A stretch of DNA of 64,000 nt from Sporothrix humicola (lineage: Eukaryota > Ascomycota > Sordariomycetes > Ophiostomatales > Ophiostomataceae): NCBI GenBank assembly GCA_021396245.1, contig WNYE01000092.1:1-64000 (forward strand). The letters run 5' to 3'. The translations under genes and the position numbers were made by a program. Position 1 is the first letter of the stretch; each line of letters begins with the position of its first letter. Of the stretch, positions 33,679 to 42,361 are shown one piece after another. A model generated the notes under the pieces. It was given only the letters and a program-made list of their open reading frames with translations. It did not search any database and was not told the DNA's origin.

Positions 33679-34608
33679 CTACAAGTGCTGCACCTTCCAC
33701 GCTTCCATGGCTTGCCGCAGCACGTCGGCCACGGCGCCGTGCCCGTGCTTCTCGGCGTAGAAGAGCGCCGTCTTGCCCTTGGCGTCGCGGATGGTCACGT
33801 CGGCGTGGCGGTCAAGCAGCATGCGCACGGCGCCCAGCTGTCCCTTTTCGGCGGCCTTGTGCAGCGGCGGCCCGCGCGGCATGAAGAATTACATGTTCTG
33901 CGAGCCTGGGTGGCGCGCATAGAGGCCGTCGTTAATCGGCGCGCCGTGGTCGAGGAGCATCGCGAGGACGGGGAGCACGTCGGCCGTGCGGTCGAGCGCA
34001 TGGTGCAGCAGGTCGCCTTTCATGACGTCGACGAGACCGCGCCGGTCGGTGAGATAGGCGTGCACGAGGCGCGGATGCGCATACTGGACGGCAAACGACA
34101 TTGGTGTTTTAAAGTCGCAGGGCGCGTGCGCATTGAGGTTGGCGCCGCGGGCCAGCAGCCAAAACGTGATTGGGCCGTCGACGGTCGACTTGGCCCAAAT
34201 GGGCGGCTCGGTCTGGCCCTCGATCGCATTAATGTCGTAGCCGGTCTCGAGGAACAGCGTCAGGCAACGCAAGGCGTGGGCCTCGACGGCGAGGTCGAAA
34301 AAGTGTCTTATTTCAAAGCCGCGCTGCATAAGCTTGGCGACAAAAGCGCTATTGTCGATAATGATCGCGTCTTGCACGAGCGATAAGAGCGACTGTACCG
34401 TGCGTCTGACCGGGCCGGTGCTTGGACCAGCGGCAAGGAATTTCGAGACCAGGTCGTCGACGCCGTCGAGACGGTTATCTGCGAGGGCCTTGCTCAAAAG
34501 AGCCATGTGCTCGTCGCGGTACACTTTTGTGTTGACGACTCTCCGTAATGGCCCTCGTCTAAGGGCCGCCGTCGCGTTGGCGCCATTGCGGGCTGTGTCG
34601 CTCGTCAT
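33679..34608 (-). pseudogene. Ankyrin-repeat gene interrupted by one in-frame stop
   Basis: From the ATG at 34608 (MTSDTARNG) the frame runs 239 codons to a TAA at 33889-33891, then continues in the same frame to a stop at 33679 through a typical ankyrin repeat (PPLHKAAEKGQLGAVRMLLDR and KGKTALFYA). Upstream, weaker ankyrin units are seen (for example DLLHHALDRT and MLLDHGAPI). No splice sites around the stop would remove it. Either a recent nonsense mutation made a pseudogene, or a shortened protein of 239 residues is produced without its best repeat, or the base is a sequencing error. Ankyrin proteins are protein-binding scaffolds; the partner is unknown. It faces a divergent orphan gene starting at 34828. 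Confidence 0.75.
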
Positions 34609-34827
34609 TTGCGCATGTTTGGGTTTAGTGTCCAAGGTGTTAAAAACAGAGGTAATTGTGTCGAATGTTTCGGTGCGGAGTCGAAGTGGGAATATGTCCA
34701 GGTTAAATAGCTTGCTTAGTCATCATACACAGACTAGACAAAGGCATCACATTACGTTTGTTTACGTGAAAACGCATCGCATTGGTGCCCGAAGCATACC
34801 ACCTCCTTTTTTGGCACCGGGCAGTAC

Positions 34828-35475
34828 ATGCACAGCAACGACTATTCGTACTACCAGCCTGCGATGCTAGCAGAGACAGACAGTACGGGGTACATGATGA
34901 TGGGCCTTGATTCATATGGTCAGCCATCGGCACTAAGCAACACAGGCGGCGGCATGTTCGAGCAGAGCAATGCGTACGACTACGAGCATTACGCAGCGTT
35001 CGCGGAGGCGGACAACGGAGGGTACGGACAAACCGAAGTCTCTGCCTACAGCCATGTTGAAACAACAAGAGAGGCAAACACTGTCGAATACGCACAGGGT
35101 CAGGGCCAAGGTATGTTATACAGCCCGTCTACAGTGTCGACAGAGACAACAAGTGAACAACCCACGCAGGGCGAAACGTCGTACAGTGCCCACAGCGTCG
35201 GGGCTCCTGAGCCAGCGTCGGCCATGGGCATGCATCCAGTCACCCTTAATCAGCCGTTGTCGCTCCCCACGGCATTTACAAACGCTTGGGTAGAGGTTAG
35301 TGTCAGAAAAGCCAGGCACACTATCACCCCGGACGAGTATCTCTTTCGCGATAAGGCAAGGCAGATGGTCTCGACGAAAAAGAGCGATTGGGGCCAGGCG
35401 ACATACGGCGGGCGGGTCGTGAGTAAGTTGAAGAGAGGCCGCACAACGTATTTCACGTATGATGCCATGCATTAA
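34828..35475 (+). CDS. Orphan protein with C-terminal DEY-FR module
   Basis: 215 residues from the ATG at 34828; the frame is open back to 34738 without another ATG, so a missing 5' exon is possible. Residues 1-140 are Tyr/Gly/Ser/Gln/Thr-rich and probably disordered. Residues 155-215 form a compact module: VEV, HT, DEYLFR, a T-K-x3-W stretch, YGGRVV and a closing TTYFTY. The same module ends the nuclease-like protein at 38201-39277 (VEV, HT, DEYIFR, T-x-K-x2-W, YSGERV, SYISRK). I do not recognise this module from described families. The gene may be a relative that lost its nuclease domain, or an independent user of the module. Function unknown. Confidence 0.6.
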   Translation: MHSNDYSYYQPAMLAETDSTGYMMMGLDSYGQPSALSNTGGGMFEQSNAYDYEHYAAFAEADNGGYGQTEVSAYSHVETTREANTVEYAQGQGQGMLYSPSTVSTETTSEQPTQGETSYSAHSVGAPEPASAMGMHPVTLNQPLSLPTAFTNAWVEVSVRKARHTITPDEYLFRDKARQMVSTKKSDWGQATYGGRVVSKLKRGRTTYFTYDAMH

Positions 35476-36088
35476 AGAGAAGAAGAGAAGAGAGACGGCG
35501 CTGTGCAGCTTTTGCACTGGGCGCCGCAGTATCTAAGGGATCAGGGATCACGCAGGCGAAAGCACTAGGTGGTCGAAAGCTTGATGCTGTATTGTAACGA
35601 AATACCAAGATACATATGAAAGGAAGAAAAGAAGAGAACACCGCACAGCTCCAATGGGGATTAAGAGAAGGCGCAGCGCCCGTGCGCTACAGCTTATTTT
35701 ATCGCCGGCATTTGGCGTTAGCCAGCTGGCGCCTCTGATCAGAAGGCCCCTGTGCGGACTTCTGATCGGGAGCCCGTTGAGGGGTCGGCTGTGTTATCCT
35801 GGCCCGTTGGCGAGGCCCGTGGGGGTTATGTTCGTAACAGTGATTGTGTACATTAAGAAAATTCTGGAATCTGAATCTGAATCTCAAAGCGGTCTATTGT
35901 TTTATGGCTTATGGTTTATTGTGTATAAATTCATGTTTTATGTTCTGTCCGTAAAGCCGATATTAGTCAAGTGTAAAAAGCGGTTGTCTCGGGTACAGTG
36001 GACCACGATCAACACAAATTACAGTTTAGCGGCCGCACAAGTTGATAAACAGACCGCAGTCTCCATAATCCGACGACTCACGCAATTT
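35476..36088. other. Intergenic region
   Basis: About 0.6 kb between tail-to-tail genes. A 182-codon open frame starts inside (35654-36202), but its composition changes abruptly and it overlaps the end of the secreted gene, so I do not call it. Short inverted TCTGATCAGAAG-type sequence occurs near 35735-35765. Confidence 0.45.
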
Positions 36089-37115
36089 TTATCTTCGAGT
36101 AATCATGGTCAGCTGGGCAGGTGCAACGCTGCTGGGGCTGGCGCTGGGCAAGGGTTTCTGCGGGCGGCAGGGATGGACGGGCTTTTTGCTGGGAGAGGGT
36201 GAGGGAGACGGCGATGATGAGGCAGACGATGAGGCAGACGATGAGGCAGACGAAGAAGCCGATGCCGGCGAGGAGATGGAGGCAAAGGATGACGCACTCG
36301 ATGAGGCGCTAGAGGCGGAGGACGGTGCCGACGAAGAGGCACTCGAAACAGAAGATGCAGATGATGAGGCTGACGACGAGGCCGACGACGAGATCGACGA
36401 AGACGACTCAACGGCCGGGCAGACAGTTGTCACGCTTCCGTCTTCCAGCCGAACCTTGTCGATCTGGAGCGTGGCCTGGCCCGAAGCATAACAGTGGAAC
36501 ATGATAAACAAGTTCATCGTCGCCGCCGTCGGCGTGAACGTGGCCGAGAACGGGATCCACTCGTCGGCGGCGGCCGACGCGTAGGCAGCCGGAATAATGG
36601 TGGCGAAATTAAGTTGGGTTGTGGCCGTACTTGCGCCGGTGGCAATGGATATAACGCAGTTCTGCTTGGTCTCGGAGAACAAATGGTTGTAGAAAGCGCG
36701 GTAGTCGAAGCTGGCCGTGTGCTCCTTTGTCGTGTCGAGGTTGGCGACCGTCTGCTTGACGTACTGCCACGCGGTAGTTTGCGACTGGGAGTTTCTGGCA
36801 GACGAGTTAGGGGGGGGCTAGGGGAGGGCTGGGATAGGAAGGTCTGGTGTCGTTACTCGTTACGTACAGAAAATACTGGCCATCCGACGCATCACCCGCG
36901 ATGATGGTGGCATCGGCGGTGACGCCCGATTGATAGGCGTTGATCCAGTTTGCAAAGGTTCCAGACTCAAACGACGGGTCGACAAAATAATTGTTGACGG
37001 TTGTGACGCATGGGTTGGGGGTGGTACTACCGATGGTACTACCGCTACCAGCAACGGCCTTGGCTGTTGCAGCGAAAAGGCTAATGCCCAGGGAAAGTGT
37101 CGCTGCAGAACGCAT
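36089..37115 (-). CDS. Secreted Ser-rich protein, relative of the one at 26713
   Basis: Model: join of 37115-36868 and 36794-36089, 317 residues; a 73-bp intron with donor GTACGT and acceptor CTGCCAG splits a Leu codon, giving DGQYFL joined to NSQSQ. Without splicing the frame stops early. Signal peptide about 1-20 (MRSAATLSLG...). Domain of about 190 residues with PSFESGTFANW near its start, HTASFDYRAF in the middle and LQIDKVRLED at its end, the same order as in the protein at 26713-27498. A long Ser/Ala stalk follows, then a Pro/Lys segment with one Cys (HPCRPQK, like NPCKPKA in the relative). Likely an extracellular or wall glycoprotein; ligand unknown. Confidence 0.82.
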
Positions 37116-38200
37116 CTTTGAATTGGACCGGCGGTAGATGCAAAATAAGGACGGCTGAAAAGGAGCAAACTGGAGAAAAGAAAATGTAAAGATCACGGAT
37201 GGGGCATGATGCAACTAAATACCACGCGGAAACACGACGAGAAAATCAGCAACCGGGTCAAGATTAGAGGAGACACGACGACACACCATCAATCAATTTC
37301 AAAATCGATAAACCCAAGCCGCAACGGGTAGTGTCCTGTCTCTTTCCTAAAATGGAGACATTTTTGTTGACTTTGGTTGACTAACACCAAAGGCGTAAGG
37401 GATACCCGCAAATAGTTGCTTGGCACCGCCAAATCTGGACCCCAGCTGAAGACAGTACTACACTTTTAGAAACATGACTTTTTTTATGGAGCAGTGTCGA
37501 CGACAAATATCGTTGTTGCGCAAATGCAATCGTGGTTGCCGAAAATCAACAGTTGAAATCAAAGTAGTGATGGTTTAAGAAAGTATAAGGTCTCGTCAGC
37601 AATATGCACCCTTTAAAATTTATATCGTGGAGCGTATGAAAATCCGTACATGAAGGACACCAGCACCATGGAATATTCAATTTGCACATAATTTCATAAG
37701 TCATAACTATTATGTTCTGCCTCAAACAAACTAAACCAGATGCTTTGCAATGTACCATATGAAATACTTAATGTTAAACTAGTATTGTAAATTAATAAAA
37801 TAAATTTGACATTGAATGGCCGAATTATTGTAAAGTTTTAGCACGGATCAGCGTATCATAGTATTTTATACCCTTTCAATGTTATACCGATCATTCGTTA
37901 AGAGTTGGCAGTATGAAACAAGCTGATTTTTAATCCTATATTTTGACTTGGCTGACTCGGAGCTCAAAGATTCTAGACTTGATAGGATTTATTGCAGTAA
38001 ATTTTTTATATACCTTCCATGGTAAACACTCCTTAGGAGTTTCCTGAAATAGAAAAATCACAAAACAATGCGAAAGAATAAATCATTGACGAAAGCACCA
38101 CTAAAATAATTGATGGGGCAATTGGCAATGTTGCGTCGCCACACAGTGATCGTGGCTTTTGCCATATAACGCCCCCAGGTAATAACCTCTCACGCGGCGG
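37116..38200. other. AT-rich intergenic region
   Basis: About 1.1 kb, strongly AT-rich from 37550 to 38110. CA and TG are present at ordinary levels, so it is not RIP-like as the left edge is. No open frame worth calling. Confidence 0.55.
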
Positions 38201-39277
38201 CTACCCGATCCTCTTGCGGCTTATGTATGATGCCCCTTTGTGGTTAAAAATCCACACACGTTCTCCGCTGTACATTCCTGCCTTCCACTGCTCCTTGTGC
38301 GTGACCCTTCTGTGGCCACTGGCGCTCCGGAATATATATTCGTCGGCGCCGAAGGTGTGAGGTACTTTCGCCACATGCACAACCTCGACGTATGCGTGTA
38401 TGCCGGCCGAGTTCCCTGTACTGCCCTCGACATATTCGCCGCCGTGCCCCTCGCCCTCTCCCACTTCCCCTGTGGCAACTGAATTCGACGCTTCGGCTGT
38501 GGTTGTGTCCCATACCCATGCGGCTGAGCCGGACGCCTCGGCCATCATGTTGCGATCCAAAATATGCATGGCTGTCTCGGCGGACTGCTGACCTTCGCTG
38601 CCGCCGTAATCCGCAGTGGCGTTATATTGGAGCCCGTGGCCACTACCACTTCCAGTGCCACTGGCCAAGGTACCCGTTTCGCTGTCAGCAAACATATCAA
38701 GCCCCCGGATGGTATCGCCTGCCTCGACTTCCAGAGACTGGCTCCGAAGAATGGGGGCGAAAGGTCGAGGGCCTATGTTGTCTTTGATTGCCTGAATGAT
38801 CTGATGAAACAGAGAAGCCCGTTGTGTGCTGGCTTCAATGTACTGCTTGCGATCTGCTGTGGTTTTAGGGCCGTGTGCAGGTGATAGGTCTTCGTCGTCT
38901 GGATAAAGATACCAGAAGCGAAAGGAGACGCCCACAGTCGTCAAAGCCCAGATATAGGGGGAATTATCTTGTCGGATGGAACGCTGACAAGCATCCAGCG
39001 CTTGCGACTCAACTTCGCGCACACTTCCCGAGTGCCGCTTGCACTCGACCCAGAGCAAGGCTTGCAGGCTGTCATGCCCGACATCAAACCGTTTGACTAC
39101 CATGTCCGCGCGACGACGTGTTTCATCTGGGCCGGACTCGCACGTCACTGTGTAGACATGTTTCTCGGAGAAGGCGTGTTGTAAGACGATTTGCCAAAAG
39201 GCGGATGCCTTGTGCTCGATGTCCTGCTTAGCCTCCCGGTAGTACTTGTCCAGGATTGGAGACGTGAGAATGGTCAT
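38201..39277 (-). CDS. PD-(D/E)XK nuclease-like protein with C-terminal DEY-FR module
   Basis: Intronless, 358 residues. The N-terminal about 190 residues carry a pattern like PD-(D/E)XK nucleases: Asp58 (RRRADMVV), then Glu78-x-Lys80 in a beta strand (LLWVECKRH), then a helix with Gln92 (ESQALDAC) and a following YIWALTTVGVSFRFWYL core strand pair. A Gly/Ser/Thr-rich linker (about 190-290) joins it to a module at 297-358 shared with the orphan at 34828-35475. The catalytic triad looks intact, so activity on nucleic acid is plausible. Such domains occur in restriction-like, transposon-associated and spore-killer proteins, but nothing here shows which. It lies in a repeat- and pseudogene-rich stretch next to a minisatellite. 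The fold is inferred from motif spacing, not proven. Confidence 0.65.
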   Translation of the reverse strand: MTILTSPILDKYYREAKQDIEHKASAFWQIVLQHAFSEKHVYTVTCESGPDETRRRADMVVKRFDVGHDSLQALLWVECKRHSGSVREVESQALDACQRSIRQDNSPYIWALTTVGVSFRFWYLYPDDEDLSPAHGPKTTADRKQYIEASTQRASLFHQIIQAIKDNIGPRPFAPILRSQSLEVEAGDTIRGLDMFADSETGTLASGTGSGSGHGLQYNATADYGGSEGQQSAETAMHILDRNMMAEASGSAAWVWDTTTAEASNSVATGEVGEGEGHGGEYVEGSTGNSAGIHAYVEVVHVAKVPHTFGADEYIFRSASGHRRVTHKEQWKAGMYSGERVWIFNHKGASYISRKRIG

Positions 39278-39560
39278 AGCTGCGAAGGGTGGTTGTGTCA
39301 GAAAAATATCTCGTCAAGTTTTGCCTGGGTTGAAAAAACATTTAAGGCTGAAAATGTGAAAGAAGGAGATTTATTTCATCAAGCCAAGTTTTGAAGAAAC
39401 CGGTGAGGCGTCATGAGAGAAATATATAATAGTTTCTTGTCAGGATGATCCTTTGCGTGATGATTGCCCTTTACAAATGTCTCGAGTCACCACCCCAGAG
39501 ACGCAGATTTGGCTTCGATAGGGAGATTGAAGAAATAGATCATGTTAGACAAACACGTCG
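39278..39560. other. Promoter region of the nuclease-like gene
   Basis: Short AT-rich spacer between the nuclease-like gene and the minisatellite. No gene seen. Confidence 0.4.
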
Positions 39561-40060
39561 GGGAGCCAGCCAAAGAGAGAGCCAAAGAGCCAGTCAAAAA
39601 TAGAGCCAGCCAAAGAGCCATCCAAAGAGCCTTTCAAAGAGCCAACGAAAAGGCCAGCCAAAGGGCCAGCCAAATATAGAGCCAGCCAAAGAGCCAGCCA
39701 AAAATAGGGCCTTTCGGGGGGCCAACGGGGGGAAAGGGGGAGGGGGGGGGGGGGCCGGGGCGGCCAAAGGGCCGGCCAAATATAGAGCCAGCCAAAGAGC
39801 CAACGAAAAGGCCAGCCAAAGGGCCAGCCAAATATAGAGCCAGCCAAATATAGAGCCAGCCAAATATAGAGCCAGCCAAAGAGCCAGCCAAATATAGAGC
39901 CAGCCAAAGAGCCATATAGAGCCAGCCAAAGAGCCAGCCAAAGAGCCAGCCAAAGAGCCAGCCAAAGAGCCAGCCAAAGAGCCAACGAAAAGGCCAGCCA
40001 AAGGGCCAGCCAAAGAGCCAGCCAAAGAGCTAGTTAAGAATTCAGCGAAAAGGAATTCAA
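39561..40060. repeat. 12-bp minisatellite (GCCAGCCAAAGA units)
   Basis: Roughly 35-40 units of GCCAGCCAAAGA with a 16-bp variant (GCCAGCCAAATATAGA) and a GCCAACGAAAAG variant, interspersed in higher-order blocks. Because the commonest unit is a multiple of three, all minus-strand frames stay open and read low-complexity LAGS, LALW and GWLF strings, which are not real proteins. A G-rich core interrupts the array at 39727-39760. There are no constant spacers, so it is not a CRISPR array. Confidence 0.9.
39727..39760 (+). other. G-run tract, G-quadruplex candidate
   Basis: Runs of 6, 5, 13 and 4 G separated by AAA, A and CC within the minisatellite. This meets the usual four-G-run definition of a quadruplex-forming sequence. 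Confidence 0.7.
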
Positions 40061-40093
40061 AGAGTTAACCTTTGCGCTAACTCTTTAACTAGC
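40029..40093. repeat. Nested inverted repeats at the minisatellite end
   Basis: GCTAGTTAA (40029-40037) pairs with TTAACTAGC (40085-40093), and inside it AAAGAGTTA (40059-40067) pairs with TAACTCTTT (40078-40086). After the turn, minisatellite-like words continue on the opposite strand (GCTGGCTCTTTCGCTAG, about 40101-40117), so the array seems to fold back on itself. Confidence 0.7.
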
Positions 40094-40496
40094 ATTTTCG
40101 CTGGCTCTTTCGCTAGTCCTTTAAATTCTTACATACGATAAATTATTTATTCTTCAGGGGCACTATTTGAATAGCCCCTATACGCCCACTCATTTCATAG
40201 AGTGTCCCTAGTGAAAACTTTTTGATGGGAAATGGTGAAATGCGAAGTCAAAAGTAGTTTTGTCACAGTTGACCAGTTGGTCAACCGTAGTAGAGGCGAG
40301 TACGGCGTCCAAATCACCAAATGTAACATTGGTTGGAGTTTCGTTTCTCCGATTGGATGAGGATAAAAAATTAACGAAACGAATAAAAAAAGAAAAGAGA
40401 GAGACACGAGAGACAGAATACTGCCGTCAAAAACAGCAAAAAAATGATTGAGATATTCGAATGGTGCTTCTGTGAAAGAAGCGCATCAGGATTTGA

Positions 40497-40568
40497 GCCC
40501 GATGCGGGGGTCGAACCCGCAACCTTGAGATTAAGAGTCTCACGCTCTACCGATTGAGCTAACCGGGC
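40497..40568 (-). tRNA. tRNA-Lys(CTT): tRNA-Lys (anticodon CTT)
   Basis: 72 nt without encoded CCA and without an intron. On the minus strand the acceptor stem GCCCGGT pairs with ATCGGGC (one G-T wobble). D-arm GCTC/GAGC, anticodon stem TGAGA/TCTCA with loop CTCTTAA giving anticodon CTT, a five-base variable loop AGGTT, and T-arm GCGGG-TTCGACC-CCCGC follow. The internal A and B boxes (TTAGCTCAATCGG and GGTTCGACCCC) are intact, so it should be a working pol III gene. A T-run suitable for termination lies downstream on the minus strand near 40441. Confidence 0.97.
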
Positions 40569-42361
40569 GTTCGATCTCATTGTTGAAGACTGATTGGTCC
40601 TGGAAGAGCTTATGAAGGGAGAATTTGCGAGGATTTTTGGTCGATTTTAGCCGTTGTGGGTGGCGAATTTTGATTTTCAAATTTCAGTTAGTATTTTACG
40701 AGCATCTCATCAACACATCTACAAGATGGGAAGGAGAGCGCCAGAACGCCTCACCGACAGCTTGAACCCTGCATCTATGGAGTATGCAGCAGTGAGACAA
40801 GTGGACACACAGACGCCGAAATTGAAAACTGACATTGACATTGACACTGAAGATTACTGACCCTTGTCTTTTGGCATTTTCGCAACCTCGCACAAGAACA
40901 GTTCGTCCGACAGTTCGACGACATGTCGCAGAAGGCTTCACGTCGACAGCGATTTGATGACGATAATTGAGACTGAAAATACTTGAGCTCTATCGTCAAG
41001 CACTCATCGTCAAGGCCTGGCCATAATCGCGGAATTCGGCCAGTTTGTCGAGGCCGAAAGCTGTGACAGGCTGTAACAGTGCTGTCCCACGACTCCTCTG
41101 AAGAGCCCTGTATTTAATGTTTTCTAATCGCCGGGGAACGCCGTCGGCATTCTTCGCCTGGGCGTGCAGTTGTGATACACAAAACACACCTCTGGACGGA
41201 TTGAATATTGAGTAGAGAGATTCTCATTCGCCGGTGAATATTGCCCGTCGTTGGCTGTGGTCTCTTGGCCGTGTTATGCTTACGACACATGTCGAGGCTG
41301 ACGCCGGCCAAAATTGCCTGCTGACTTTGCAGCCCATAAAATGTGATTTTGGTGATGGCGCCAGCAAGTGGCCACCAAACATCAGCCCTCAAAACAAACA
41401 TACCAGCGTGCAAATTCGTTCGTTTTTGGGCGTGTGATATGAGTACACAATCGACATATTATGTGAACAAAAATCAAAGACAAAAGCCCATGGAAGAGAA
41501 GACAAATGCCTTGCAGGTTGAAGCAAGATTTCCGTGAGAGTAAGATGTAGAAGTTGTCGTCCATTTTCCGGTACTTATGGTTGTATGGCGTCGTGGTGTG
41601 ATCTGAAGTCACTTCACACGGAATGTCAGCACCCAGTTCCGGTCAGGTCACCACCACCACCCAAACCAAAACAATGGTTCGCCCACTCGGCCTCTGCAGT
41701 TCTCCGAACCCGTCTCCGGTGGTTCAACTGGAACTCCAAGTGCAGGTGCCAGCCACGCAAACAGCCCTAAATTAGAAGTAGAACCAAGCACGTTCCAGCG
41801 CATGCACTCGCACGCCAGCGCGCGAGGTCCCTGAAATGAGTCGCACAATGCCGCCGAAATAGGGCTGGATGCCGGACTTGGCGCAGATCGACACCCGCTA
41901 AAGCTATCGTTCCTGCCGTCGCTATCGCATCGCTTTCGTTTGTTGTTGCTCTTGCCCTCCCTTCTCGAAGGATGCTGGCGCCAGCGAGACGGTGAGAATA
42001 AAAAATCCTTCCCATCCACGGTGCTTTTGCCGCGCCATCGTTCTGTCCTTTTCGTTGCTGCCTTCTGTTTCGACCTCATCTTCCTTCCCCCTTTTAATCC
42101 GAGACCTCACATCCTTTTCTGTCGTCAAAAGTCGAGACTCAACTCATCTTTTGTACTTTTGACAACAGCTCCCACTAAAAGGCCTAGACCGCCTAGACCA
42201 GCGCGCTTCGTCCGCCAATCCGCCGTAAACTCCGGCTGCCACAAAGAGCTGCACTACAGCACTCCAGCTGTCGTCGTCAACTTGACCTCGACCGCGTTTT
42301 CTCACGACTCTCGACGCTCGTCCTCGACAACGTCTGTCACGAACCCTCTTCCCCCCTCCCA
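40569..42361. other. Intergenic region
   Basis: About 1.8 kb upstream of the phospholipase gene. The last 300 bp are C/T-rich, as in fungal promoters and leaders. A long frame overlaps the phospholipase in another phase and is rejected. No gene seen. Confidence 0.55.

Noticed and set aside
35654..36202. 182-codon plus-strand frame
   Set aside because: Crosses AT-rich spacer and the 3' end of the secreted gene; its composition shifts abruptly and no family is recognisable.
37550..38110. Second RIP block
   Set aside because: AT-rich, but CA and TG occur freely, unlike the left edge.
38201..39277. Identification of the nuclease-like protein as a Spok-type spore killer
   Set aside because: Spok proteins are about twice as long with other domains; only the general nuclease pattern is shared.
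39545..40025. Three overlapping minus-strand frames of LAGS, LALW and GWLF repeats, resembling membrane proteins
   Set aside because: They exist only because a 12-bp repeat contains no stop codon in these frames; all three phases are open at once.
39561..40060. CRISPR-like array
   Set aside because: Units are 12-16 bp, directly adjoining, without spacers, and the genome is eukaryotic.
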